A DNA stretch of 64,000 nt from Paratinospora sagittata (lineage: Eukaryota > Streptophyta > Magnoliopsida > Ranunculales > Menispermaceae): positions 23,452,288 through 23,516,287 of the forward strand of contig CM069605.1 of assembly GCA_035771175.1 (NCBI GenBank), given 5' to 3'. The position numbers and the translations under genes are program-made. The notes under the pieces were generated by a model. It was not told the origin of the DNA and searched no databases. It was given only the letters and a program-made list of their open reading frames with translations. Positions 39,975 to 53,717 of this stretch are shown here, piece by piece (positions within the stretch are counted from its first letter, which is position 1; the number at the start of each line of letters is the position of its first letter).

Positions 39975-41121
39975 GGCTTCTTCTCTTGGAAAACTCTTTG
40001 GAAAGCTCAATCTAACTTGCAAAAATCATGTGTGTTGTATTTTTGAAAATCAGAGAATGAGTGTTTTATAAAATTAGAAGTTGCAGGTTAAAGAGCAAGA
40101 GAGTACAAAACGATTTGAATTCAAAACATTTTTCAATCTAAAGTTGTTTTAGGCGTGCGAGACAATGGGAATCATCTAGGTGTTAGTAGAAAATATTTCA
40201 ATAAAGATAACCTTTCAAAACTGTGTAAGGAATAGAAAAATCGAGCAAGCATAAGTGTCCAGATTTTTCTCGTCAGAAATATCAAATTTTTGTCTCAGAC
40301 GTGGATAGCGCGCTATTGGGTTGTGTACCATGTTCTCTTTTAGTAGGCTATAGCAGGTCGATATACACAAACCCGTGAGCTCGAGTTTTTCAGACTTTCC
40401 GATAGCGTGTTATCAAGGCCTATAGCGCGCTATTGCCCATCTCACTAAAAATGGAAAGATCACTGCAACAGCTTTATAAGGAGTTATCAGAGGGGATAGC
40501 GCGCTGTAGATAATTTTCGAGAAAAACATATGTTTTATTATAGAACCCTATCAGCGTGCTATCAACACTGATAGTGCGCTAGTGCCTTCTGGAAAATTTT
40601 GGCCAATTGCTGGATAGCCTTATTTTTGAAAAATTTATATTTTGACACTTAAGAACCATTCCATTGACACAAAACATATTGATATAAGATTAATAATTTT
40701 TAAATAATTTGAATCTCATTGAAATTATGATTAAAACCTTTCGAACATCATTTTTTCAAAATGAAATACTATATCGAAGTGATTTTGAAGACTTTGCAAT
40801 TTTCAGAGTTTTAGTGCTGAGATTGATCGAGATTTTACCCTACACACCAAAGATCAAACTAATGCATTAGACGTGAGATATGTCATCGTTCTTCGAGCTT
40901 GATCTTTTGTAGACTTCGAAACCTATTATTTGATGTGTTCTTGATGCAATACAGGTGATGTGTTCGTTTTTGATGTGTTATCTTTCCGAGACCACTTCAT
41001 ATACGTACAGTTTAAAACAGAGGATAGCCTCTGGAAATCTAAGCACAAAAGGAATAAAATGAAGAACTTGCCGAACAATGACGTTATCATCAAGACAGAT
41101 TGCAATTTTGATTCAATTCGA
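39975..41121. repeat. Satellite unit 36 (subfamily C, Y end), 1,147 bp
   Basis: C markers gttttaggcg, gtaccatg, ttttagtagg and gaaacctattattt with the acagagg Y end. It is the first member of the C-A1 dimer. Confidence 0.95.
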
Positions 41122-42266
41122 GGCTTCTTCTCTTGGAAAACTCTTTGGAAAGCTCAATCTAACTTGCAAAAATCATGTGTGTTGTATTTTTGAAAATCAG
41201 AGAATGAGTGTTTTATAAAATTAGAAGTTGCAGGTTAAAGAGCAAGAGAGTACAAAACGATTTGAATTCAAAACATTGTTCAATCTAAAGTTGTTTTGGG
41301 CGTGCGAGACAATGGGAATCATCTAGGTGTTAGTAGAAAATATTTCAATAAAGATAACCTTGCAAAATAGTGTAAGGAATAGAAAAATCGAGCAAGCATA
41401 AGTGTCCAGATTTTTCTCGTCAGAAATATCAGATTTTTGTCTCAGACGTGGATAGCGCGTTATTGGGTTGTGTATCATGTTCTCGTTTAGCAGGCTATAG
41501 CAGGTCGATATACACAAACCCGTGAGCTCGAGTTTTTTAGACTTTCCGATAGCGTGTTATCAAGGCCTATAGCGCGCTATTGCCGATCTCACTAAAAATG
41601 GAAAGATCACTGCAACAGCTTTATAAGGTATCAAAGGGAATAGCGCGCTATAGATAATTTTCGAGAAAAATGTATGTTTTATTATAGAACCCTATCAGCG
41701 TGCTATCAACACTGATAGTGCGCTAGTGCCTTCTGGAAAATTTTGGCCAATTGCTGGATAGCCTTATTTTTGAAAAATTTATATTTTGACACTTAAGAAC
41801 CATTCCATTGACACAAAACATATTGATATAAGATTAATAATTTTTAAATAATTTGAATCTCATTGAAATTATGATTAAAACCTTTCGAACATCATTTTTT
41901 CAAAATGAAATACTATATCGAAGTGATTTTGAAGACTTTGCAATTTTCAGAGTTTTAGTGTCAGAGATTGATCGAGATTTTACCCTACACACCAAAGATC
42001 AAACTAATGCCTTAGACGTGAGATATGTCATCGTTCTTCGAGCTTGATCTTTTGTAGACTTCGAAAGCTATTGTTTGATGTGTTCTTGATGCAAAACAGG
42101 TGATGTGTTCGTTTTTGATGTGTTATCTTTCCGAGACCACTTCATACACTTACAGTTTAAAACAAAGGATAGCCTCTGCAAATCTAAGCACAAAAGGAAT
42201 AAAATGAAGAACTTGCTGAACAATGACGTTATCATCAAGACAGATTGCAATTTTGATTCAATTCGA
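41122..42266. repeat. Satellite unit 37 (subfamily A1, H end), 1,145 bp
   Basis: A1 markers with acattgttc and aatgccttag, both shared with unit 39 and with no other A1 unit. Confidence 0.95.
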
Positions 42267-43413
42267 GGCTTCTTCTCTTGGAAAACTCTTTGGAAAGCTC
42301 AATCTAACTTGCAAAAATCATGTGTGTTGTATTTTTGAAAATCAGAGAATGAGTGTTTTATAAAATTAGAAGTTGCAGGTTAAAGAGCAAGAGAGTACAA
42401 AACGATTTGAATTCAAAACATTTTTCAATCTAAAGTTGTTTTAGGCGTGCGAGACAATGGGAATCATCTAGGTGTTAGTAGAAAATATTTCAATAAAGAT
42501 AACCTTTCAAAACTGTGTAAGGAATAGAAAAATCGAGCAAGCATAAGTGTCCAGATTTTTCTCGTCAGAAATATCAAATTTTTGTCTCAGACGTGGATAG
42601 CGCGCTATTGGGTTGTGTACCATGTTCTCTTTTAGTAGGCTATAGCAGGTCGATATACACAAACCCGTGAGCTCGAGTTTTTCAGACTTTCCGATAGCGT
42701 GTTATCAAGGCCTATAGCGCGCTATTGCCCATCTCACTAAAAATGGAAAGATCACTGCAACAGCTTTATAAGGAGTTATCAGAGGGGATAGCGCGCTGTA
42801 GATAATTTTCGAGAAAAACATATGTTTTATTATAGAACCCTATCAGCGTGCTATCAACACTGATAGTGCGCTAGTGCCTTCTGGAAAATTTTGGCCAATT
42901 GCTGGATAGCCTTATTTTTGAAAAATTTATATTTTGACACTTAAGAACCATTCCATTGACACAAAACATATTGATATAAGATTAATAATTTTTAAATAAT
43001 TTGAATCTCATTGAAATTATGATTAAAACCTTTCGAACATCATTTTTTCAAAATGAAATACTATATCGAAGTGATTTTGAAGACTTTGCAATTTTCAGAG
43101 TTTTAGTGCTGAGATTGATCGAGATTTTACCCTACACACCAAAGATCAAACTAATGCATTAGACGTGAGATATGTCATCGTTCTTCGAGCTTGATCTTTT
43201 GTAGACTTCGAAACCTATTATTTGATGTGTTCTTGATGCAATACAGGTGATGTGTTCGTTTTTGATGTGTTATCTTTCCGAGACCACTTCATATACGTAC
43301 AGTTTAAAACAGAGGATAGCCTCTGGAAATCTAAGCACAAAAGGAATAAAATGAAGAACTTGCCGAACAATGACGTTATCATCAAGACAGATTGCAATTT
43401 TGATTCAATTCGA
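42267..43413. repeat. Satellite unit 38 (subfamily C, Y end), 1,147 bp
   Basis: A copy of unit 36 displaced by 2,292 bp; I noticed no difference by eye. Confidence 0.95.
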
Positions 43414-44558
43414 GGCTTCTTCTCTTGGAAAACTCTTTGGAAAGCTCAATCTAACTTGCAAAAATCATGTGTGTTGTATTTTTGAAAATCAGAGAATGAG
43501 TGTTTTATAAAATTAGAAGTTGCAGGTTAAAGAGCAAGAGAGTACAAAACGATTTGAATTCAAAACATTGTTCAATCTAAAGTTGTTTTGGGCGTGCGAG
43601 ACAATGGGAATCATCTAGGTGTTAGTAGAAAATATTTCAATAAAGATAACCTTGCAAAATAGTGTAAGGAATAGAAAAATCGAGCAAGCATAAGTGTCCA
43701 GATTTTTCTCGTCAGAAATATCAGATTTTTGTCTCAGACGTGGATAGCGCGTTATTGGGTTGTGTATCATGTTCTCGTTTAGCAGGCTATAGCAGGTCGA
43801 TATACACAAACCCGTGAGCTCGAGTTTTTTAGACTTTCCGATAGCGTGTTATCAAGGCCTATAGCGCGCTATTGCCGATCTCACTAAAAATGGAAAGATC
43901 ACTGCAACAGCTTTATAAGGTATCAAAGGGAATAGCGCGCTATAGATAATTTTCGAGAAAAATGTATGTTTTATTATAGAACCCTATCAGCGTGCTATCA
44001 ACACTGATAGTGCGCTAGTGCCTTCTGGAAAATTTTGGCCAATTGCTGGATAGCCTTATTTTTGAAAAATTTATATTTTGACACTTAAGAACCATTCCAT
44101 TGACACAAAACATATTGATATAAGATTAATAATTTTTAAATAATTTGAATCTCATTGAAATTATGATTAAAACCTTTCGAACATCATTTTTTCAAAATGA
44201 AATACTATATCGAAGTGATTTTGAAGACTTTGCAATTTTCAGAGTTTTAGTGTCAGAGATTGATCGAGATTTTACCCTACACACCAAAGATCAAACTAAT
44301 GCCTTAGACGTGAGATATGTCATCGTTCTTCGAGCTTGATCTTTTGTAGACTTCGAAAGCTATTGTTTGATGTGTTCTTGATGCAAAACAGGTGATGTGT
44401 TCGTTTTTGATGTGTTATCTTTCCGAGACCACTTCATACACTTACAGTTTAAAACAAAGGATAGCCTCTGCAAATCTAAGCACAAAAGGAATAAAATGAA
44501 GAACTTGCTGAACAATGACGTTATCATCAAGACAGATTGCAATTTTGATTCAATTCGA
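43414..44558. repeat. Satellite unit 39 (subfamily A1, H end), 1,145 bp
   Basis: A copy of unit 37 displaced by 2,292 bp, including acattgttc and aatgccttag. Confidence 0.95.
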
Positions 44559-45705
44559 GGCTTCTTCTCTTGGAAAACTCTTTGGAAAGCTCAATCTAAC
44601 TTGCAAAAATCATGTGTGTTGTATTTTTGAAAATCAGAGAATGAGTGTTTTATAAAATTAGAAGTTGCAGGTTAAAGAGCAAGAGAGTACAAAACGATTT
44701 GAATTCAAAACATTTTTCAATCTAAAGTTGTTTTAGGCGTGCGAGACAATGGGAATCATCTAGGTGTTAGTAGAAAATATTTCAATAAAGATAACCTTTC
44801 AAAACTGTGTAAGGAATAGAAAAATCGAGCAAGCATAAGTGTCCAGATTTTTCTCGTCAGAAATATCAAATTTTTGTCTCAGACGTGGATAGCGCGCTAT
44901 TGGGTTGTGTACCATGTTCTCTTTTAGTAGGCTATAGCAGGTCGATATACACAAACCCGTGAGCTCGAGTTTTTCAGACTTTCCGATAGCGTGTTATCAA
45001 GGCCTATAGCGCGCTATTGCCCATCTCACTAAAAATGGAAAGATCACTGCAACAGCTTTATAAGGAGTTATCAGAGGGGATAGCGCGCTGTAGATAATTT
45101 TCGAGAAAAACATATGTTTTATTATAGAACCCTATCAGCGTGCTATCAACACTGATAGTGCGCTAGTGCCTTCTGGAAAATTTTGGCCAATTGCTGGATA
45201 GCCTTATTTTTGAAAAATTTATATTTTGACACTTAAGAACCATTCCATTGACACAAAACATATTGATATAAGATTAATAATTTTTAAATAATTTGAATCT
45301 CATTGAAATTATGATTAAAACCTTTCGAACATCATTTTTTCAAAATGAAATACTATATCGAAGTGATTTTGAAGACTTTGCAATTTTCAGAGTTTTAGTG
45401 CTGAGATTGATCGAGATTTTACCCTACACACCAAAGATCAAACTAATGCATTAGACGTGAGATATGTCATCGTTCTTCGAGCTTGATCTTTTGTAGACTT
45501 CGAAAGCTATTGTTTGATGTGTTCTTGATGCAAAACTGGTGATGTGTTCGTTTTTGATGTGTTATCTTTCCGAGACCACTTCATACACTTACAGTTTAAA
45601 ACAAAGGATAGCCTCTGCAAATCTAAGCACAAAAGGAATAAAATGAAGAACTTGCTGAACAATGACGTTATCATCAAGACAGATTGCAATTTTGATTCAA
45701 TTCGA
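44559..45705. repeat. Satellite unit 40 (C front, H end), 1,147 bp
   Basis: The front is as in unit 38, but the end has gaaagctattg and gcaaaactgg with an H end instead of the C-type Y end. It is the first unit with gcaaaactgg, the end found in all A2 units. Confidence 0.95.
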
Positions 45706-46852
45706 GGCTTCTTCTCTTGGAAAACTCTTTGGAAAGCTCAATCTAACTTGCAAAAATCATGTGTGTTGTATTTTTGAAAATCAGAGAATGAGTGTTTTAT
45801 AAAATTAGAAGTTGCAGGATAAAGAGCAAGAGAGTACAAAACGATTTGAATTCAAAACATTTTTCAATCTAAAGTTGTTTTGGGCGTGCGAGACAATGGG
45901 AATCATCTAGGTGTTAGTAGAAAATATTTCAATAAAGATAACCTTGCAAAATAGTGTAAGGAATAGAAAAATCGAGCAAGCATAAGTGTCCAGAGTTTTC
46001 TCGTCAGAAATATCAGATTTTTGTCTCAGACGTGGATAGCGCGTTATTGGGTTGTGTATCATGTTCTCGTTTAGCAGGCTATAGCAGGTCGATATACACA
46101 AACCCGTGAGCTCGAGTTTTTTAGACTTTCCGATAGCGTGTTATCAAGGCCTATAGCGCGCTATTGCCGATCTCACTAAAAATGGAAAGATCACTGCAAC
46201 AGCTTTATAAGGAGTTATCAAAGGGAATAGCGCGCTATAGATAATTTTCGAGAAAAATATATGTTTTATTATAGAACCCTATCAGCGTGCTATCAACACT
46301 GATAGTGCGCTAGTGCCTTCTGGAAAATTTTGGCCAATTGCTGGATAGCCTTATTTTTGAAAAATTTATATTTTGACACTTAAGAACCATTCCATTGACA
46401 CAAAACATATTGATATAAGATTAATAATTTTTAAATAATTTGAATCTCATTGAAATTATGATTAAAACCTTTCGAACATCATTTTTTCAAAATGAAATAC
46501 TATATCGAAGTGATTTTGAAGACTTTGCAATTTTCAGAGTTTTAGTGCTGAGATTGATCGAGATTTTACCCTACACACCAAAGATCAAACTAATGCATTA
46601 GACGTGAGATATGTCATCGTTCTTCGAGCTTGATCTTTTGTAGACTTCGAAAGCTATTGTTTGATGTGTTCTTGATGCAAAACTGGTGATGTGTTCGTTT
46701 TTGATGTGTTATCTTTCCGAGACCACTTCATACACTTACAGTTTAAAACAAAGGATAGCCTCTGCAAATCTAAGCACAAAAGGAATAAAATGAAGAACTT
46801 GCTGAACAATGACGTTATCATCAAGACAGATTGCAATTTTGATTCAATTCAA
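45706..46852. repeat. Satellite unit 41 (subfamily A2, H end), 1,147 bp
   Basis: It is the first A2 unit: caggataaag, ttgcaaaatag, ccagagttttc, gccgatctc and gagttatcaaagg without the A1 3-bp loss, ending gcaaaactgg. The last bases read ttcaaggctt, a CGA to CAA change at the junction. Confidence 0.95.
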
Positions 46853-47990
46853 GGCTTCTTCTCTTGGAAAACTCTTTGGAAAGCTCAATCTAACTTGCAA
46901 AAATCATGTGTGTTGTATTTTTGAAAATCAGAGAATGAGTGTTTTATAAAATTAGAAGTTGCAGGTTAAAGAGCAAGAGAGTACAAAACGATTTGAATTC
47001 AAAACATTTTTCAATCTAAAGTTGTTTTGGGCATGGGAATCATCTAGGTGTTAGTAAAAAATATTTCAATAAAGATAACCTTTCAAAACTGTGTAAGGAA
47101 TAGAAAAATCGAGCAAGCATAAGTGTCCAGATTTTTCTCGTCAGAAATATCAAATTTTTGTCTCAGACGTGGATAGCGCGCTATTGGGTTGTGTACCATG
47201 TTCTCTTTTAGTAGGCTATAGCAGGTCGATATACACAAACCCGTGAGCTCGAGTTTTTCAGACTTTCTGATAGCGTGTTATCAAGGCCTATAGCGCGCTA
47301 TTGCCCATCTCACTAAAAATGGAAAGATCACTGCAACAGCTTTATAAGGAGTTATCAGAGGGGATAGCGCGCTGTAGATAATTTTCGAGAAAAACATATG
47401 TTTTATTATAGAACCCTATCAGCGTGCTATCAACACTGATAGTGCGCTAGTGCCTTCTGGAAAATTTTGGCCAATTGCTGGATAGCCTTATTTTTGAAAA
47501 ATTTATATTTTGACACTTAAGAACCATTCCATTGACACAAAACATATTGATATAAGATTAATAATTTTTAAATAATTTGAATCTCATTGAAATTATGATT
47601 AAAACCTTTCGAACATCATTTTTTCAAAATGAAATACTATATCGAAGTGATTTTGAAGACTTTGCAATTTTCAGAGTTTTAGTGTCAGAGATTGATCGAG
47701 ATTTTACCCTACACACCAAAGATCAAACTAATGCATTAGACGTGAGATATGTCATCGTTCTTCGAGCTTGATCTTTTGTAGACTTCGAAAGCTATTGTTT
47801 GATGTGTTCTTGATGCAAAACAGGTGATGTGTTCGTTTTTGATGTGTTATCTTTCCGAGACCACTTCATACACTTACAGTTTAAAACAAAGGATAGCCTC
47901 TGCAAATCTAAGCACAAAAGGAATAAAATGAAGAACTTGCTGAACAATGACGTTATCATCAAGACAGATTGCAATTTTGATTCAATTCGA
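46853..47990. repeat. Satellite unit 42 (B front, A1/E-type end), 1,138 bp
   Basis: The front is B: 10-bp loss, gtaccatg, ttttagtagg, tttctgatag. The end is gtgtcagag, gcaaaacagg and H, as in A1 and E units. The switch lies between about 47280 and 47680. Confidence 0.94.
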
Positions 47991-49139
47991 GGCTTCTTCT
48001 CTTGGAAAACTCTTTGGAAAGCTCAATCTAACTTGCAAAAATCATGTGTGTTGTATTTTTGAAAATCAGAGAATGAGTGTTTTATAAAATTAGAAGTTGC
48101 AGGTAAAAGAGCAAGAGAGTACAAAACGATTTGAATTCAAAACATTTTTCAATCTAAAGTTGTTTTAGGCGTGCGAGACAATGGGAATCATCTAGGTGTT
48201 AGTAGAAAATATTTCAATAAAGATAACCTTTCAAAACTGTGTAAGGAATAGAAAAATCGAGCAAGCATAAGTGTCCAGATTTTTCTCGTCAGAAATATCA
48301 AATTTTTGTCTCAGACGTGGATAGCGCGCTATTGGGTTGTGTACCATGTTCTCTTTTAGTAGGCTATAGCAGGTCGATATACACAAACCCGTGAGCTCGA
48401 GTTTTTCAGACTTTCCGATAGCGTGTTATCAAGGCCTATAGCGCGCTATTGCCCATCTCACTAAAAATGGAAAGATCACTGCAACAGCTTTATAAGGAGT
48501 TATCAGAGGGGATAGCGCGCTGTAGATAATTTTCGAGAAAAACATATGTTTTATTATAGAACCCTATCAGCGTGCTATCAACACTGATAGTGCGCTAGTG
48601 CCTTCTGGAAAATTTTGGCCAATTGCTGGATAGCCTTATTTTTGAAAAATTTATATTTTGACACTTAAGAACCATTCCATTGACACAAAACATATTGATA
48701 TAAGATTAATAATTTTTAAATAATTTGAATCTCATTGAAATTATGATTAAAACCTTTCGAACATCATTTTTTCAAAATGAAATACTATATCGAAGTGATT
48801 TTGAAGACTTTGCAATTTTCAGAGTTTTAGTGCTGAGATTGATCGAGATTTTACCCTACACACCAAAGATCAAACTAATGCATTAGACGTGAGATATGTC
48901 ATCGTTCTTCGAGCTTGATCTTTTGTAGACTTCGAAACCTATTATTTGATGTGTTCTTGATGCAATACAGGTGATGTGTTCGTTTTTGATGTGTTATCTT
49001 TCCGAGACCACTTCATATACGTACAGTTTAAAACAAAAAGGATAGCCTCTGGAAATCTAAGCACAAAAGGAATAAAATGAAGAACTTGCCGAACAATGAC
49101 GTTATCATCAAGACAGATTGCAATTTTGATTCAATTCGA
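47991..49139. repeat. Satellite unit 43 (subfamily C, Y end, +2 bp), 1,149 bp
   Basis: C markers. Two A residues are gained in the run at 49035-49039, which shifts the junction frame. It has the private caggtaaaag. Confidence 0.95.
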
Positions 49140-50286
49140 GGCTTCTTCTCTTGGAAAACTCTTTGGAAAGCTCAATCTAACTTGCAAAAATCATGTGTGT
49201 TGTATTTTTGAAAATCAGAGAATGAGTGTTTTATAAAATTAGAAGTTGCAGGTTAAAGAGCAAGAGAGTACAAAACGATTTGAATTCAAAACATTTTTCA
49301 ATCTAAAGTTGTTTTGGGCGTGCGAGACAATGGGAATCATCTAGGTGTTAGTAGAAAATATTTCAATAAAGATAACCTTGCAAAATAGTGTAAGGAATAG
49401 AAAAATCGAGCAAGCATAAGTGTCCAGAGTTTTCTCGTCAGAAATATCAGATTTTTGTCTCAGACGTGGATAGCGCGTTATTGGGTTGTGTATCATGTTC
49501 TCGTTTAGCAGGCTATAGCAGGTCGATATACACAAACCCGTGAGCTCGAGTTTTTTAGACTTTCCGATAGCGTGTTATCAAGGCCTATAGCGCGCTATTG
49601 CCGATCTCACTAAAAATGGAAAGATCACTGCAACAGCTTTATAAGGAGTTATCAAAGGGAATAGCGCGCTATAGATAATTTTCGAGAAAAATATATGTTT
49701 TATTATAGAACCCTATCAGCGTGCTATCAACACTGATAGTGCGCTAGTGCCTTCTGGAAAATTTTGGCCAATTGCTGGATAGCCTTATTTTTGAAAAATT
49801 TATATTTTGACACTTAAGAACCATTCCATTGACACAAAACATATTGATATAAGATTAATAATTTTTAAATAATTTGAATCTCATTGAAATTATGATTAAA
49901 ACCTTTCGAACATCGTTTTTTCAAAATGAAATACTATATCGAAGTGATTTTGAAGACTTTGCAATTTTCAGAGTTTTAGTGCTGAGATTGATCGAGATTT
50001 TACCCTACACACCAAAGATCAAACTAATGCATTAGACGTGAGATATGTCATCGTTCTTCGAGCTTGATCTTTTGTAGACTTCGAAAGCTATTGTTTGATG
50101 TGTTCTTGATGCAAAACTGGTGATGTGTTCGTTTTTGATGTGTTATCTTTCCGAGACCACTTCATACACTTACAGTTTAAAACAAAGGATAGCCTCTGCA
50201 AATCTAAGCACAAAAGGAATAAAATGAAGAACTTGCTGAACAATGACGTTATCATCAAGACAGATTGCAATTTTGATTCAATTCGA
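49140..50286. repeat. Satellite unit 44 (subfamily A2, H end), 1,147 bp
   Basis: A2 markers, but with caggttaaag rather than caggataaag, and the private catcgtttttt near 49912. Confidence 0.95.
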
Positions 50287-51423
50287 GGCTTCTTCTCTTG
50301 GAAAACTCTTTGGAAAGCTCAATCTAACTTGCAAAAATCATGTGTGTTGTATTTTTGAAAATCAGAGAATGAGTGTTTTATAAAATTACAAGTTGCAGGT
50401 TAAAGAGCAAGAGAGTACAAAACGATTTGAATTCAAAACATTTTTCAATCTAAAGTTGTTTTGGGCATGGGAATCATCTAGGTGTTAGTAAAAAATATTT
50501 CAATAAAGATAACCTTTCAAAACTGTGTAAGGAATAGAAAAATCGAGCAAGCATAAGTGTCCAGATTTTTCTCGTCAGAAATATCAAATTTTTGTCTCAG
50601 ACGTGGATAGCGCGCTATTGGGTTGTGTACCATGTTCTCTTTTAGTAGGCTATAGCAGGTCGATATACACAAACCCGTGAGCTCGAGTTTTTCAGACTTT
50701 CTGATAGCGTGTTATCAAGGCCTATAGCGCGCTATTGCCCATCTCACTAAAAATGGAAAGATCACTGCAACAGCTTTATAAGGAGTTATCAGAGGGGATA
50801 GCGCGCTGTAGATAATTTTCGAGAAAAACATATGTTTTATTATAGAACCCTATCAGCGTGCTATCAACACTGATAGTGCGCTAGTGCCTTCTGGAAAATT
50901 TTGGCCAATTGCTGGATAGCCTTATTTTTGAAAAATTTATATTTTGACACTTAAGAACCATTCCATTGACACAAAACATATTGATATAAGATTAATAATT
51001 TTTAAATAATTTGAATCTCATTGAAATTATGATTAAAACCTTTCGAACATCATTTTTTCAAAATGAAATACTATATCGAAGTGATTTTGAAGACTTTGCA
51101 ATTTTCAGAGTTTTAGTGCTGAGATTGATCGAGATTTTACCCTACACACCAAAGATCAAACTAATGCATTAGACGTGAGATATGTCATCGTTCTTCGAGC
51201 TTGATCTTTTGTAGACTTCGAAACCTATTATTTGATGTGTTCTTGATGCAATACAGGTGATGTGTTCGTTTTTGATGTGTTATCTTTCCGAGACCACTTC
51301 ATATACGTACAGTTTAAAACAAAGGATAGCCTCTGGAAATCTAAGCACAAAAGGAATAAAATGAAGAACTTGCCGAACAATGACGTTATCATCAAGACAG
51401 ATTGCAATTTTGATTCAATTCGA
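50287..51423. repeat. Satellite unit 45 (subfamily B, Y end), 1,137 bp
   Basis: B markers: 10-bp loss, agtaaaaaat, gtaccatg, ttttagtagg, tttctgatag, gaaacctattattt. The rare attacaagttg is otherwise seen only in unit 3. Confidence 0.95.
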
Positions 51424-52570
51424 GGCTTCTTCTCTTGGAAAACTCTTTGGAAAGCTCAATCTAACTTGCAAAAATCATGTGTGTTGTATTTTTGAAAATC
51501 AGAGAATGAGTGTTTTATAAAATTAGAAGTTGCAGGATAAAGAGCAAGAGAGTACAAAACGATTTGAATTCAAAACATTTTTCAATCTAAAGTTGTTTTG
51601 GGCGTGCGAGACAATGGGAATCATCTAGGTGTTAGTAGAAAATATTTCAATAAAGATAACCTTGCAAAATAGTGTAAGGAATAGAAAAATCGAGCAAGCA
51701 TAAGTGTCCAGAGTTTTCTCGTCAGAAATATCAGATTTTTGTCTCAGACGTGGATAGCGCGTTATTGGGTTGTGTATCATGTTCTCGTTTAGCAGGCTAT
51801 AGCAGGTCGATATACACAAACCCGTGAGCTCGAGTTTTTTAGACTTTCCGATAGCGTGTTATCAAGGCCTATAGCGCGCTATTGCCGATCTCACTAAAAA
51901 TGGAAAGATCACTGCAACAGCTTTATAAGGAGTTATCAAAGGGAATAGCGCGCTATAGATAATTTTCGAGAAAAATATATGTTTTATTATAGAACCCTAT
52001 CAGCGTGCTATCAACACTGATAGTGCGCTAGTGCCTTCTGGAAAATTTTGGCCAATTGCTGGATAGCCTTATTTTTGAAAAATTTATATTTTGACACTTA
52101 AGAACCATTCCATTGACACAAAACATATTGATATAAGATTAATAATTTTTAAATAATTTGAATCTCATTGAAATTATGATTAAAACCTTTCGAACATCAT
52201 TTTTTCAAAATGAAATACTATATCGAAGTGATTTTGAAGACTTTGCAATTTTCAGAGTTTTAGTGCTGAGATTGATCGAGATTTTACCCTACACACCAAA
52301 GATCAAACTAATGCATTAGACGTGAGATATGTCATCGTTCTTCGAGCTTGATCTTTTGTAGACTTCGAAAGCTATTGTTTGATGTGTTCTTGATGCAAAA
52401 CTGGTGATGTGTTCGTTTTTGATGTGTTATCTTTCCGAGACCACTTCATACACTTACAGTTTAAAACAAAGGATAGCCTCTGCAAATCTAAGCACAAAAG
52501 GAATAAAATGAAGAACTTGCTGAACAATGACGTTATCATCAAGACAGATTGCAATTTTGATTCAATTCGA
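51424..52570. repeat. Satellite unit 46 (A2, H end), trimer copy 1 position 1
   Basis: 1,147 bp with all A2 markers, including caggataaag. I saw no private changes by eye. Confidence 0.95.
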
Positions 52571-53717
52571 GGCTTCTTCTCTTGGAAAACTCTTTGGAAA
52601 GCTCAATCTAACTTGCAAAAATCATGTGTGTTGTATTTTTGAAAATCAGAGAATGAGTGTTTTATAAAATTAGAAGTTGCAGGATAAAGAGCAAGAGAGT
52701 ACAAAACGATTTGAATTCAAAACATTTTTCAATCTAAAGTTGTTTTGGGCGTGCGAGACAATGGGAATCATCTAGGTGTTAGTAGAAAATATTTCAATAA
52801 AGATAACCTTGCAAAATAGTGTAAGGAATAGAAAAATCGAGCAAGCATAAGTGTCCAGAGTTTTCTCGTCAGAAATATCAGATTTTTGTCTCAGACGTGG
52901 ATAGCGCGTTATTGGGTTGTGTATCATGTTCTCGTTTAGCAGGCTATAGCAGGTCGATATACACAAACCCGTGAGCTCGAGTTTTTTAGACTTTCCGATA
53001 GCGTGTTATCAAGGCCTATAGCGCGCTATTGCCGATCTCACTAAAAATGGAAAGATCACTGCAACAGCTTTATAAGGAGTTATCAAAGGGAATAGCGCGC
53101 TATAGATAATTTTCGAGAAAAATATATGTTTTATTATAGAACCCTATCAGCGTGCTATCAACACTGATAGTGCGCTAGTGCCTTCTGGAAAATTTTGGCC
53201 AATTGCTGGATAGCCTTATTTTTGAAAAATTTATATTTTGACACTTAAGAACCATTCCATTGACACAAAACATATTGATATAAGATTAATAATTTTTAAA
53301 TAATTTGAATCTCATTGAAATTATGATTAAAACCTTTCGAACATCATTTTTTCAAAATGAAATACTATATCGAAGTGATTTTGAAGACTTTGCAATTTTC
53401 AGAGTTTTAGTGCTGAGATTGATCGAGATTTTACCCTACACACCAAAGATCAAACTAATGCATTAGACGTGAGATATGTCATCGTTCTTCGAGCTTGATC
53501 TTTTGTAGACTTCGAAAGCTATTGTTTGATGTGTTCTTGATGCAAAACTGGTGATGTGTTCGTTTTTGATGTGTTATCTTTCCGAGACCACTTCATACAC
53601 TTACAGTTTAAAACAAAGGATAGCCTCTGCAAATCTAAGCACAAAAGGAATAAAATGAAGAACTTGCTGAACAATGACGTTATCATCAAGACAGATTGCA
53701 ATTTTGATTCAATTCGA
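52571..53717. repeat. Satellite unit 47 (A2, H end), trimer copy 1 position 2
   Basis: 1,147 bp, apparently identical to unit 46. Two adjacent A2 units distinguish the trimer from the flanking A2-B dimers. Confidence 0.95.

Larger units (their letters stand above)
39975..44558. repeat. Higher-order repeat, C-A1 dimer, period 2,292 bp, two copies
   Basis: Units 36-37 and 38-39 repeat with no difference that I noticed. The A1 members share acattgttc and aatgccttag, which other A1 units lack. Unit 40 continues the C pattern before its end switches type. Confidence 0.9.

Noticed and set aside
23555..47771. 64-codon frame in units with gtgtcagag
   Set aside because: It exists only because a one-base gain joins two short frames, together with the ttgaatc variant that supplies a TTG start. 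It is present in a minority of units.
53460..53480. Telomere-like repeats at accctacacacc
   Set aside because: A single short match without tandem TTTAGGG or TTAGGG units.
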